A stretch of 64,000 nucleotides of DNA from Haloferax denitrificans ATCC 35960 (GCF_000337795.1 NZ_AOLP01000001.1:124001-188000), one strand, 5' to 3'; counted from the first letter of the stretch, positions 41,603 to 50,880 are shown. Notes: generated from the sequence alone by a model not told the origin. Numbers and translations: made by a program.

Positions 41603-41618
41603 ATCTTGTGCATAAGAT
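41603..41618. promoter_or_regulatory. Inverted repeat upstream of ATPase-nuclease gene 3
   Basis: ATCTT-GTGCAT-AAGAT lies 19-34 bp before the ATG at 41584, in an AT-rich stretch (GATTATATTATC). It is a probable operator, as in front of the two paralogues. Confidence 0.45.
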
Positions 41619-41645
41619 TTGTGGTGGGGTCGAATACCGTGATTT

Positions 41646-42591
41646 GGCTCTGTTGAAATCCTCAGTCACTGAGAGTTTGTTGAGGTCGTGCTGAATACAG
41701 CGCGCAGATCTCGTAATGAAATTTTACAGTACCTTTCTCTACGTTATCTGGCTTTCAGTACCTCCGTTCCGAATAAGCCCCACGGATCATCTCTTCTCGC
41801 GAATCAGTTTCGTAAACAGACCGACCAGCTGCGAATCTTTCGAATAACTCGGGTCGTTCACTTCGAGTGAGTTCCACGGTGTCAACCAAGGGTAGGGCTT
41901 TGATGAAGACTGGGTTACCTCTGTTGTCAGGGGGCGAACTCGCCTCGATCGGGACAGCCTGAACCGTCGCATCGGGTGGACAAATCCCGAGCACCATCGC
42001 ATCGTCAAGGTTGTAGGGATCATTGTTATCCCGATTTTCTTTGCGCCGCCCATAATACGCAGCGACTAGAGCACCAGATGCGGCGTTCTCCATCGCGTTG
42101 TAATCCTTAATAGCAGAGGCGTTGTCAATAGCAGCGAACTCATTTTTCGCCCAGACTGGACCGGTTCCCCAATCAATACCGAATACTGCCTCTGCTCGAT
42201 TGATGCCGTGACCAGCATAAAGCTGTGCTCGCCCGTAGTGAGTGGAGTTCAGAAAGTGAACTGCGCGCATGACTGCCATTGAATCCACATCAAGATTCCG
42301 CGCGACAGTCGTTACCACGTGGCGGTTCGCGTACTCAGTTCCGAGTGTCAAACGGCCTCTGTCGTCAGTTTCGCCAGTTATCTGATCTTGCATCGGTTGT
42401 GGTTATATGTTTCATAGTCTGAATTACTTAAGTCCTTTCCCGCACACCCCCACACCCACAAAACAAGGTATATGTTTTGCCGATTGAACCCCAAAGTGCA
42501 GGTACTGAGCAGACCCGGTCGTTCTGCTGACTATACCCTCTGTCTGTGTCACGCGGATTCTGTCAAAAAATGAGTATTTCAATAGAGCCCG
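41646..42591. mobile_element. 946-bp transposase-less IS6-like element with one cargo gene
   Basis: The left end is GGCTCTGTTGAAATCCTCAG at 41646 and the right end is GTATTTCAATAGAGCC ending at 42591. The 8-bp duplication CGTGATTT is at 41638-41645 and 42592-42599. The only gene inside is 41755-42393, which is not a transposase. Leaving aside that gene, about 109 bp of left end and 198 bp of right end remain. Mobilisation must be in trans. Confidence 0.93.
41755..42393 (-). CDS. Cargo protein of unknown function, AbrB-like N-terminus
   Basis: This 212-residue soluble acidic protein starts MQDQITGETDDRGRLTLGTEYANRHV, where TDDRGRLTLG resembles one AbrB hairpin. The remainder contains YGRAQLYAGHGINRAEAVFGIDWGTG split around residue 65, and DDAMVLGICPPDATVQAVPIEASSPP. 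There are no transposase motifs (no DDE, no HUH) and no membrane segments. It is the sole gene of an IS6-like element. The function is not known. Confidence 0.6.
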   Translation of the reverse strand: MQDQITGETDDRGRLTLGTEYANRHVVTTVARNLDVDSMAVMRAVHFLNSTHYGRAQLYAGHGINRAEAVFGIDWGTGPVWAKNEFAAIDNASAIKDYNAMENAASGALVAAYYGRRKENRDNNDPYNLDDAMVLGICPPDATVQAVPIEASSPPDNRGNPVFIKALPLVDTVELTRSERPELFERFAAGRSVYETDSREEMIRGAYSERRY

Positions 42592-42725
42592 TGATTTCAG
42601 CCCGACTGGACGGTATCTGAAGAGCGCCCGCATACCCGAAATCCTCGGTCATGAGCGGTCGAAGGCTTTCGTCCTGTACGTTTCCGCCTTGAGTTGGTCG
42701 GTCGAATGTTGCGAAATGCCGAAGT

Positions 42726-42835
42726 GATTTATCGGCCAACTCATCGAGTCTCTCGGCGACAACCGACCTGACTGCAGACTGCAGTGTCTTCCAATCGATG
42801 TTGCCGTGGTCACGTCGGATGGACGCCTCTCGAAG
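42726..42835 (-). pseudogene. Duplicate of the RNA-ligase-like gene 3' end
   Basis: The segment TTATCGGCCAACTCATCGAGTCTCTCGGCGACAACCGACC...GACTGCAGT..CTTCCAATCGATGTTGCCGTG matches 39186-39290 with about 88% identity. The homology then breaks off. Only the last 30 or so codons are present. It lies next to the right end of TnpB element 2. Confidence 0.85.
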
Positions 42836-42952
42836 TATCTCAGGACCGATACGGACTATCGAGGTTCGAAACGAGACTGGAAGGTCAACATGAGATGTCG
42901 ACTCTACCAGTAGGGTGCCTCTGTAACTGCAAGTGTCGGTGGGGTCTAATTA

Positions 42953-43060
42953 GTGAACTACCCCACCCTACCGCTCGCCTGACGGCTCGCGCTTGAGGTG
43001 GGGGCTTCCTGTTTCAACGACGCGCTTTGCAGACACAGGTGTATCCACAGGGAGCGCAGT
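42953..43060 (-). ncRNA. Candidate TnpB guide RNA, element 2
   Basis: The 3' end of this tnpB gene and the right-end boundary form complementary runs: CCCCACCCTACCG near 42961 and the CCTCAAGCGCGAGCC region transcribed just before the stop. By analogy with known TnpB systems, the guide RNA would end at the element boundary at about 42953. Confidence 0.4.
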
Positions 43061-44191
43061 CTCCACAGGCGTTGATTCGGAGTGTCCCGCTCCTAACCGC
43101 TTCTTGATACCGCGAGAAAGAATGTTCCACGCCGCGTTCGCGTCTCTATCCGCTTTAAACCCACACGCCGGGCAGGAGTGTTCCCGCACCCACAACGGTT
43201 TGTCCGTCGAGACACCGCAGGACGCACACTCTTTGGTCGTCCCTGCCGGGTCTACTGCCACGAAGTGAGTCCCTTCACGTTCGCACTTGTATTCGAGCAT
43301 CCGCAAGAACGTCCCCCACGCCGCACCTGCCCGGTTTCGAGAGTTGCCCGGAAGTTCGACTAACCCCTTCGCGTCCAAGTCCTCGACGGTCACGAGGTCA
43401 TACTCCCGAGCGTAGTAGTTCGAGAGTTTGTGCAAGAAGTCGCGGCGCTTGTTCTTCAACTCGGCGTGGCGTTCGGCCACGACCTTTCGCTGTTTTTGCC
43501 AATTCGCAGACCCGTGTTCTTTCCGCGAGAGGTCGCGCTGTGCGCGCTCCAAGCGTTCGCGCTCGTCGGAGAGGTCGAGAGATTCAACAGCGTTTCCGTC
43601 CGTGTCGTGGGCGTACTTGAGAATCCCCACGTCGATACCGACGCACCTCTCGGGATTCTCAGGCTTCTCCGATGGGTCGTCCGGGGTTTCGACGCCGAGG
43701 ACGGCGTACCACTTGCCGGTCGGTTCCTGTTTGACCGTGACGGTCTTGATTTCGACGTCGTTGGGCAGGTCGCGGTGGAACGTGAGCGGGATTTCACCGA
43801 TTTTCGAGAGCCACAGTCGAGTCCGACCGCTCGTGTTTTTGAGCTTGAAGCCGGATTGACTGTAGGTGAAACTGCGGTACTCTCCCGGTGCTTTCCACTT
43901 GAGCGTCCCCACGCGGTAGCCGTTCTCTTTGCGTCCGCGAAGCGTCGATAGGTTATCGTACAACCGCTGAACGACTTTCTGAAGTACCTTCGAGTGAACG
44001 TCTTTCAGGTCGTCCCACCATTTCTTGAGACTCGGCAAGAGTTTCTGCTCGCTGTATGCCGAGGTGTCGTCGGTGCGGTTGAGTCGGTGGAGGAAGTGGT
44101 TGTAGACCTGTCTACAGGTATCGACAGTCCACGTTAACTGTTCGAGGTGGGCGTCGGACGGTCGGAGTCGATACCTGTAGTTGTAGTTCAT
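42968..44191 (-). CDS. tnpB: RNA-guided nuclease TnpB, second lineage
   Basis: The 407-residue TnpB has RuvC motifs CVGIDVGILKYA (Asp about 192), LVTVEDLDAKGL (Glu about 276) and DRDANAAWNILSRG (Asp about 358). The zinc ribbon is CASCG...CPACG (about 325-347). The N-terminal helix MNYNYRYRLRPSDAHLEQL is typical of the ISH-type group. It is only distantly like the 26137 protein although their element ends are related. It appears complete. A small DUF2080-like gene precedes it by 8 bases. Confidence 0.92.
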   Translation of the reverse strand: MNYNYRYRLRPSDAHLEQLTWTVDTCRQVYNHFLHRLNRTDDTSAYSEQKLLPSLKKWWDDLKDVHSKVLQKVVQRLYDNLSTLRGRKENGYRVGTLKWKAPGEYRSFTYSQSGFKLKNTSGRTRLWLSKIGEIPLTFHRDLPNDVEIKTVTVKQEPTGKWYAVLGVETPDDPSEKPENPERCVGIDVGILKYAHDTDGNAVESLDLSDERERLERAQRDLSRKEHGSANWQKQRKVVAERHAELKNKRRDFLHKLSNYYAREYDLVTVEDLDAKGLVELPGNSRNRAGAAWGTFLRMLEYKCEREGTHFVAVDPAGTTKECASCGVSTDKPLWVREHSCPACGFKADRDANAAWNILSRGIKKRLGAGHSESTPVETALPVDTPVSAKRVVETGSPHLKREPSGER

Positions 44192-44199
44192 CGGGTGTG

Positions 44200-44340
44200 C
44201 TACTCGTCAGGTTCGGTGGTTCGGACGATTTTCACGTCTGCGCCACGCCATCGTTTCGGGACGAGGACGTGAGCGCCGTTGCCGGTGGCTTTGACCGTCC
44301 CGTCGATGACTTCGTGGCCTTCGATTTCATGTCTATCCAT
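44200..44340 (-). CDS. DUF2080-type transposon-associated small protein
   Basis: The 46-residue protein begins MDRHEIEGHEVIDGTVKATG and continues NGAHVLVPKRWRGADVKIVR. This is the conserved haloarchaeal DUF2080 family found just upstream of tnpB genes, with an AbrB/MazE-like short beta fold. It ends 8 bp before the tnpB start and is surely cotranscribed. It may regulate tnpB expression. Confidence 0.85.
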   Translation of the reverse strand: MDRHEIEGHEVIDGTVKATGNGAHVLVPKRWRGADVKIVRTTEPDE

Positions 44341-44832
44341 CACCTATGTTTATACATAGTTTCAACATAAAGATGGCGGTGGGCCTGTGGGCCGAGCGTC
44401 GAACGTGTTTGCTACTCGTGCGGCGCTGTATCCCCTCCCTACTCGCTCGTTGAGGAAGGGGCCTTAGCGCCTCAATTCAGGTAAAAGCGTTCTCACCTAC
44501 TGTCACTGGATGATTACGTTGGGAACTCGCCAAGCTGCTAGTATCGGGGGGGAAACAGACAGCGTGCCATCAGACACTAACACGCCGACCTGGTAAGACG
44601 CAGGGTCGTATTGCTATCGACGTGCTCGGACTCTTCGCGAGCAGTCACTCAGTCGCCGAGGTTACTGTACACGTCGCCGGCTGTACGGACCCAGACGCCA
44701 ACCGAGTCACAAACCAGTAACCGTGTCAGTTAGAAATCGATTGAGAGTACAATTATCAAACAAAGATGCAATTCTATCTAGTTTTATTTCTGAAGTCACA
44801 GATATAGGAGGAATTATGTCCACTGAGCGAGA

Positions 44833-47800
44833 GTGAAATTCATTATTTCGTCCAGCACCGACCGAACCTTCATTCACCTCTCGCCAACTGCAGATTCGTT
44901 CTCTGCTTCGACTGTCACTGCACAGTTCACTCGATTGTACTACCTCTTAGCGTCGACACAAACTTCGTCCCCCCTCGAATGGTTACTCGTCACTGACGGA
45001 GCAGACACAGGACCCATCGAGTACGTCCTGAGCGTCGACACTGACCTCGCATCGACGATTGAGACGTGGTGTCGAGAACTCGTTCCAAATTCGTTCGACA
45101 TTTCGACCACAACGACAGACCCACTGTGTTGTCTCTCACCGACTGAGTCTGACGCCACCACCAACCCAGACGATGGGGCCCTCGAATCGTATTCACCACC
45201 ACGATACCGAGCCGTCGAGTTCGTGGGCGTTACAGACCGACGCGAAGACTGGCAAACGACGCTCACTCGATACGACGAGTTCACCGACAAACACAGCCGT
45301 CTTCCACTCGCAACGGTGGTGAGTACGCTTGCGGACGCGTCCGTGCCGATGGCAGTCCAGATACTCGTGAGCCCGTATCCAGACTGGCGACACCACGCCA
45401 TTGACAGAACACAACGACTCAAACAGCATCGAGATACAGCCTTCCAGCGGTTCTTCGAAGACTGGATGACGACGACAGACACTGAGACCAACGACGCTGA
45501 CCCAGAGATTCGCTCGCGCGTGGATGCACTCGACCAAAAAGACGCACAACACAGTTATGTGGTCACCGCCAGGGCAGTTGCGACGACGACCGACCAGCGT
45601 GCACAACTTCCCGTCTTCACTCCACTCTCGACTGCGTTTTCGCATCTCAATGGCGACTACTACCGAATCGAAGGTCGCACACACGACGGCGATCGCGCAG
45701 CATCAGTGTACGAATCACTGCGCAATCGGGTCGTGAGTGAGCCAGAACACTCAAAGTTCACTGCCAGACTGCCGTGGACGGAGAATGCCAGTCGTGGACT
45801 CGTCATGGATAGCCATGAACTCCCGTTGTTGTGTCTCGTAGATGCAGCTACTCTCCCGACAAAAGCCCACCGCGCACTCGCCCCGACACCGACAGACGAA
45901 CACGGGCTTCCACGCCCACCACGTGATCGGATCGAGCGGTATCGAACAGCGGGGTTCACGCTCGGACATGCACAGACGGCCGACGGCGATGCCGAAGCCG
46001 TCCCTATCTCACTGCCGCCAGCACTCCAACCACTCCATCTCGGTCTGTTTGGCCGGACTGGATCGGGTAAGTCATCGAGTCTCGTCGCAGCACTCCTCGC
46101 GAATCACGCAGCAACCGACGGCGCCGACATCTTCATCGACCCCAAAGGCGACGGGATGGCCGACGACTATCTCCGAGCACATTATGCGAAATACGGCTCA
46201 CTCGATGACGTCTATTATTTCGATTGCACAGAGACACTCCCCGCACTGTCGTTTTTCGATATTCGCGACCAACTCGATGCAGGTATCGACCGCACGACTG
46301 CTGTCGAAGACGTCGTCGACCACTACATCGATATCCTGATCGGCATCATGGGCCGGGACCGATTCGAACGAGCCGTCCGTTCACCCGATATCATTCGCTA
46401 CGTTCTCAAAGCGATGTTCGATCCGATTCATGGGTCGAACGCCTTTAGCCATCGCGAGTTCCAGACGGCAGTCGCCAGACTACACGAAACGCGCGACCCA
46501 CCACCGGTCGTTGATGAAGACCTCCAAGCGATGCTCGCAGGTGTCGCTGCCAACTCGAAGCGCTCGTTCGATGAACTCATGCAAGGGGTTGCGAATCGAA
46601 TCGAGAAGATCCCCATCGATGCACGACTTGCGCAGGTATTCAATCACACCCCAGACGACGACAGCGACGACCCGGAGTTCGACCTTCGGAGGCTTATCGA
46701 CGAAGATGCAGTCATCATTATCGATACGGGCGGTCTCAGACCAGCCTCACAACGCGTCACTACGCTCGTCATTCTCTCGGCATTGTGGACTGCGCTTCAA
46801 CGCCGGACCCAGCAGGGTGACGACGAGACTGACCACCCACTCGTGAATCTGTATCTCGAAGAAGCCGCGCAGTTATCGACGTCATCGCTCTTGTCAAACC
46901 TCCTTGCTCAGTCTCGTTCGTTCGGCCTCTCGATTACCCTGGCGATGCAGTTTCCGGCACAACTCAGAGACGGGAACCCAGAGGCCTATCGTGAAGTCCT
47001 CAATAACGTCTCGACGATTGTTACTGGGAACGTCGCAGTCGACCCGCAGTTCAGTCAGCGATTTGCAACAACCGAAGTTCCCGCAACGGAGGTACAAACC
47101 CGACTACGCGCGCTTCGACGTGGCCAGTGGCTCGTGACGCTCCCTGCAGAGTTCGGACAACCAGAGCCACAGCCGTTCGTCCTCCAGAGCCCACCGCTCC
47201 CAGCTGGCCATCCAGAAAGTGATGAGCCGTTTTCGCCCGCTCGGGAGACTGCATACACAGCAGCATTCGAGTTGCTTACTGCTCGGTCCGCACACGCGTA
47301 TGGTCTCGATGTCTCGGGTATCGGCAGTCGAACCACGACAGAGCACACACAGGCGCCAATGGGCCACCGCGAATCGACACCGCTTGATGATTCCGAAGAG
47401 TCGACACACCACGCGACTCCCACGGCCGCACAATCATCATCTGCAGACGCACCAACAGAATCCTATCCAACGCGGAATGCGCCGACACCTGATGCGCGTA
47501 TCAACTCCGCGCTGCCGTACACGTCGCGGCTCCCGTCGATGGTGGGGTATGATCCCGAAGTCCACGTCGTCGTTTGTGATACGTGTTCGACTCGATACGA
47601 TCCAACACTCACAGGCATCAAAAACGCCATTGAATGCTGTCATAGCCTCGAGGCAGTCGATCGCGATGAGATCCCAATCTCACAACTCCCACTCAAACTT
47701 TCAGCAGTCGAACGCGGCAGTAGCGCCTTTACTGACGCACAACTGCGGTTCCTCCAAGCGGTCTACTCGGCACACCAGCGTCGATTCGATCCCGAATTCG

Positions 47801-48459
47801 AGTACGACCTCTTGTATGACAGCATGGTTCGCCTCCAAGAGTACACCGGCATCAGATATCAGGAAGTCCAAGAACTCATCGATGGGGGATCGCTCTCGGT
47901 CGATTGCACGTATCCTCACAAACTCTATACAGTCACACCAAAAGGCCGTCGTGCGATTGCTGTTCGCCACCGCGAGGGTGTCGCCCACGGCCACGGCCGC
48001 GGCGATTTGAGCGAGTCGAGTCTCCACGTCGTCATGGTCGAGCTTGGCCGACGATATCTCGAAGCGACGTTCGTTGATACCGATGACTCAGCGGCTGTTG
48101 AGGCTGTCGCATACTTTGAACACGAAGGCTCACGTCTCGATGCGGTCTGTCTCGATGACGATGGCGATATCGTCGTCACGCTCGAAGCCGAACGTGCGAA
48201 TCACGATATTTTGACTGCGGTCCCCGACGACTATGACAAGATGGCTGCGTGCGATCCCGAAGCCGCGGTGTGGGTCGTGAAGAATCGAAGTGATGCACAT
48301 GAGGTCCTTCGTGCACTCAACGAGCCAAACGAGGGCCACCCACGCGTCGAAAAGACCTATAGTTCGAATTCGCCGCCATCGTCGTTCCAGATTCATCAAC
48401 CCGGATTCACCGAGATGCGTACCTTACAGGAGTTGCAGTCGGGTCCGTCGGACTCGTGA
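44833..48459 (+). CDS. VirD4/TraG-like coupling ATPase, very large
   Basis: The 1208-residue protein has an N-terminal alpha/beta region (1-390), an AAA+/HerA-type motor and two extra C-terminal domains. Walker A is FGRTGSGKSSSL (about 404-415). IFIDPKGDGMADDYL follows, a signature of VirD4/TraD couplers. Walker B is AVIIIDTGGL (about 630). A LYLEEAAQLS and LAMQFPAQL segment completes the motor. A CDTCSTRYDPTL..IECCHS zinc finger lies at about 914-937. The tail (about 1070-1180) has RLDAVCLDDDGDIVVTLEAERAN, resembling a nuclease-fold core. It starts at GTG. It would deliver DNA to the transfer channel. Confidence 0.87.
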   Translation: MKFIISSSTDRTFIHLSPTADSFSASTVTAQFTRLYYLLASTQTSSPLEWLLVTDGADTGPIEYVLSVDTDLASTIETWCRELVPNSFDISTTTTDPLCCLSPTESDATTNPDDGALESYSPPRYRAVEFVGVTDRREDWQTTLTRYDEFTDKHSRLPLATVVSTLADASVPMAVQILVSPYPDWRHHAIDRTQRLKQHRDTAFQRFFEDWMTTTDTETNDADPEIRSRVDALDQKDAQHSYVVTARAVATTTDQRAQLPVFTPLSTAFSHLNGDYYRIEGRTHDGDRAASVYESLRNRVVSEPEHSKFTARLPWTENASRGLVMDSHELPLLCLVDAATLPTKAHRALAPTPTDEHGLPRPPRDRIERYRTAGFTLGHAQTADGDAEAVPISLPPALQPLHLGLFGRTGSGKSSSLVAALLANHAATDGADIFIDPKGDGMADDYLRAHYAKYGSLDDVYYFDCTETLPALSFFDIRDQLDAGIDRTTAVEDVVDHYIDILIGIMGRDRFERAVRSPDIIRYVLKAMFDPIHGSNAFSHREFQTAVARLHETRDPPPVVDEDLQAMLAGVAANSKRSFDELMQGVANRIEKIPIDARLAQVFNHTPDDDSDDPEFDLRRLIDEDAVIIIDTGGLRPASQRVTTLVILSALWTALQRRTQQGDDETDHPLVNLYLEEAAQLSTSSLLSNLLAQSRSFGLSITLAMQFPAQLRDGNPEAYREVLNNVSTIVTGNVAVDPQFSQRFATTEVPATEVQTRLRALRRGQWLVTLPAEFGQPEPQPFVLQSPPLPAGHPESDEPFSPARETAYTAAFELLTARSAHAYGLDVSGIGSRTTTEHTQAPMGHRESTPLDDSEESTHHATPTAAQSSSADAPTESYPTRNAPTPDARINSALPYTSRLPSMVGYDPEVHVVVCDTCSTRYDPTLTGIKNAIECCHSLEAVDRDEIPISQLPLKLSAVERGSSAFTDAQLRFLQAVYSAHQRRFDPEFEYDLLYDSMVRLQEYTGIRYQEVQELIDGGSLSVDCTYPHKLYTVTPKGRRAIAVRHREGVAHGHGRGDLSESSLHVVMVELGRRYLEATFVDTDDSAAVEAVAYFEHEGSRLDAVCLDDDGDIVVTLEAERANHDILTAVPDDYDKMAACDPEAAVWVVKNRSDAHEVLRALNEPNEGHPRVEKTYSSNSPPSSFQIHQPGFTEMRTLQELQSGPSDS

Positions 48460-48480
48460 GACAAAGCGAAAAAGACGAAC

Positions 48481-49734
48481 CTACCGTCTGAACCACCCAA
48501 ACAGCGACCATCCACGACCACTCTCGTCTGTCTTGTCTACGGCATCTAACGCTGCTTCCAGTTCACGTCGCCGTTCGCGTTCGGCTTCCAACTCCGCCTG
48601 TAATCGTTCGTTCTCCACGAGTACCGATTCGAGATGGCTCTGGAGGTCTTTGAGCCGGTCGAGATGGCCGGTATCGCGAGGTGAAGCTGTGTTCGAACGT
48701 TCGGTTGGTGTGGCCGACGTCGACGTCGGATCGTGTGGCGTCTGGTGGTCCGCACGTCCAGTTCGGGCGGAGTCTGTGCGCGTTGGTGAACGAGAGTCTG
48801 CATTCGACCACTGTGAGGGCTCATAAAAATCGGACGTCCGTGATACCGACCGCTCGATGGTCTTTTCTCCGTACGTCGACCCGTCGGCGAAGTGAGTTTC
48901 GTCCCATTTCTTGCGATACAATCCAGAGTCTCGCAGTAGCCGATCTATCTGTGCTGCATCACCGCCAGTCCAAAACGACAGGATAGAACACAGCGCCATA
49001 TCGGCTTCTGAGTGGCTGTCATACGCGCTGGTATCGCCTTTCCACAGGCGACTGAATTTCGGCCCGTTGGCTGCGTTCGATGCGCGCTCGACCACATCCT
49101 CGTCGGTGAGGTTGTTTCCTGGCGTGTCGACAACACTCGGTGGCGTGGTGATACTGGTGGTGTTCGATGCGTGTTGTGTGTCATGCTGGCTGTGTTGTGT
49201 CTCGAAGTACGCACCGTGAATTGCGGTGAGTTCGTCTGTTCGGTCGGCGACCGTCGTGGGCGTCTCGTCGACGTGGTCGCCAGTCATTGTAAAGAATCGC
49301 GAGTGTTCGTAGAGTTCGAGGTTCCCTGTCCGGTTGCCGTCAGGCGGCAGTGATCCACGGACGATGATGTGATAGCCCGTCCCTGACGGACTGATCTCTG
49401 TATACGACGCAAGCTGGTCGATAATCACGGTCGCCCACGCTTCTGTCTCGCCCGTTTCGCGACTGCGGCAGTTGTCGAGGTCTACACCAACATATGGGTC
49501 GTCAGTACTGAACACGAAGCCGACACCGTCTGCCGCGCCCTCCGTTGCATACGCGAGCGCTTCGTCGAACGTCGTCCACGTCGCCGCATCGGTTGCTGAG
49601 GCATAGCCGCCGTTCACCGATACGGGAACCTTCGTTTCGTCTCCACCGCGTGTCTGTTTACGCCACCCTACCCATTGACCTCGTTCGAGGAGTTTGTCGG
49701 GGAGTCTGTCGCGTTCGGGTAGGGGTGGCGTCAT
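48481..49734 (-). CDS. Primase-polymerase (PrimPol/NrS-1-like) protein
   Basis: The 417-residue protein begins with an archaeo-eukaryotic primase-type domain. It shows VGFVFSTDDPYVGVDLDNC with the catalytic DxD (Asp 85 and 87), then SPSGTGYHIIVRG (His about 122) and a third motif near ENLELYEHSRFFTMTGDH. A helical module (SRLWKGDTSAYDSHSEADMALCSILSFWTG, about 230-260) matches the NrS-1-polymerase helical domain. The C-terminus has a coiled coil (HLESVLVENERLQAELEAERERR) and a hydrophobic tip GWSLFGWFRR. It is likely to prime replication of the element. Confidence 0.85.
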   Translation of the reverse strand: MTPPLPERDRLPDKLLERGQWVGWRKQTRGGDETKVPVSVNGGYASATDAATWTTFDEALAYATEGAADGVGFVFSTDDPYVGVDLDNCRSRETGETEAWATVIIDQLASYTEISPSGTGYHIIVRGSLPPDGNRTGNLELYEHSRFFTMTGDHVDETPTTVADRTDELTAIHGAYFETQHSQHDTQHASNTTSITTPPSVVDTPGNNLTDEDVVERASNAANGPKFSRLWKGDTSAYDSHSEADMALCSILSFWTGGDAAQIDRLLRDSGLYRKKWDETHFADGSTYGEKTIERSVSRTSDFYEPSQWSNADSRSPTRTDSARTGRADHQTPHDPTSTSATPTERSNTASPRDTGHLDRLKDLQSHLESVLVENERLQAELEAERERRRELEAALDAVDKTDESGRGWSLFGWFRR

Positions 49735-49841
49735 CGGTACGCGATGGTCTCGGGGACACGTAGATAGCTATTTCGTGCTGCTACACCGGTGGGTCAATTC
49801 CCCTGAATTCTACACTGGTTTGGAAGTGAGGGATGTGTCAA

Positions 49842-50388
49842 TACACCCTCTACAGCCCCAGATCTCAGGGGTGTACATCCACGTCGAGTTCCCGTAAGGG
49901 TGTATGGGAGCTGTGACTCCGATTGGGTGTAGATACAGATTCGAACCACGGCCTCAAGATGGACGTCCATCGAACTGACTCTGGGATATTGGCGTCTTGC
50001 GGCGCTCAGACGTACGATTCGGTCTGAGGTGGACCCACATACTCGTGGGCGTTCACCTCCTATCCACCCGTGGTCGAGTATACGCGAATCCGCTATTCTC
50101 CAGTACACCACATCAGAGGAGTGGTGTATCGGCAGTTTTCAACAGCTCGATTGGCCTCGTTGATTGGGATTGCTGCTTGCTCATATCTGTTCATCGTTGC
50201 TTCCCACGCGAGACTCGAAAACACCGAAACTCCATCTTTCGGGCGCTTCGACGTCCCGTTCTTGTGTTCGTCTCGACTCGAAGAGGAGCTTTTGCGCTGG
50301 TGACCAAACCAGCGTGCACGACGAAGCCGAGAGATATCAGTCGTTGCCAGTATGGTGTCTATTGTTGCGGGACAGATAGTGGGGTGTA
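49842..50388. repeat. GGGTGTA repeats and palindrome upstream of the primase-polymerase gene
   Basis: The heptamer GGGTGTA occurs at 49842-49848 (inverted), 49869-49875, 49898-49904, 49925-49931 and 50382-50388. TACACCAC-N9-GTGGTGTA forms a perfect palindrome at 50104-50128. The rest of 49735-50466 has no credible gene. The cluster may be a replication or regulatory site for the adjacent gene. Confidence 0.5.
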
Positions 50389-50466
50389 TCCAATCGAAGT
50401 AGAGATATTCGGCGGAGGCGCCAGACAGACCGACGAAGGTGTTGTTCATGAGCCGCCGACCTCCCC

Positions 50467-50804
50467 TCACGCCTTTGGGTGTTCACTCCCCGTTGTTCGA
50501 CCTTGGAAGTCGTCGAACGGCTTTTCGTACCTCTCGCGGGCGACTTGTCCAGGATCCGCGAACGGGTCGTAGGTGATGTCTTCACGGTTCCGAGCCGACT
50601 TCCTTCGTCCTGCCCGGTCCCGCGTCGCCACAGCGCGACTATCGACGCGAGGACGACTGCGGCGAACAGACCGCCCAAGAAGAGATTGATCGGGTACTCG
50701 AGCGCGGGCACGACGAACACGAGAACCAACACGAGCGCAGTTAGTTGGAACGCGTACAGCAGGTAGCTGAACCACGTCCTGGAGAGTGAAACCGTTCGAC
50801 CCAT
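50467..50804 (-). pseudogene. Two-pass membrane protein gene with a frameshift
   Basis: The frame begins MGRTVSLSRTWFSYLLYAFQ and has two membrane segments (ALVLVLVFVVPALEYPINLF and GGLFAAVVLASIVALW). A coherent acidic tail (REDITYDPFADPGQVARERYEKPFDDF, ending HPKA) continues in a different frame after about 50620. One base gained or lost near GGGACCGGGCAGG would join them into a protein of about 112 residues. It could also be a sequencing error. Confidence 0.6.
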
Positions 50805-50852
50805 CTCTTGGGAACGTAGAGACACCACCGCCAAAGTGCTTCACACTGAGAT

Positions 50853-50880
50853 GGCTCTGTTGAATCCCTCGGAGATCGTG
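50853..50880 (+). repeat. Solitary IS6-like terminal repeat
   Basis: GGCTCTGTTGAATCCCTCGG lies at the right edge of the accessory block with no partner and no duplicated flank (ACTGAGAT). It resembles the right-type end at 11018. Confidence 0.55.

Larger units (their letters stand above)
42953..44481 (-). mobile_element. IS1341-type IS200/IS605 element 2
   Basis: The right end at about 42953 (GTGAACTACCCCACCCTACCG, inverse of element 1's GTAGGGTGGGGTAGTT). The left end at about 44440-44481 contains CTCGCTCGTTGAGGAAGGGG...CTCAATTCAG, as in element 1. It carries tnpB and a DUF2080-type small gene but no tnpA. The exact boundary bases are uncertain. The remainder of 44482-44832 shows no gene. 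Confidence 0.78.
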
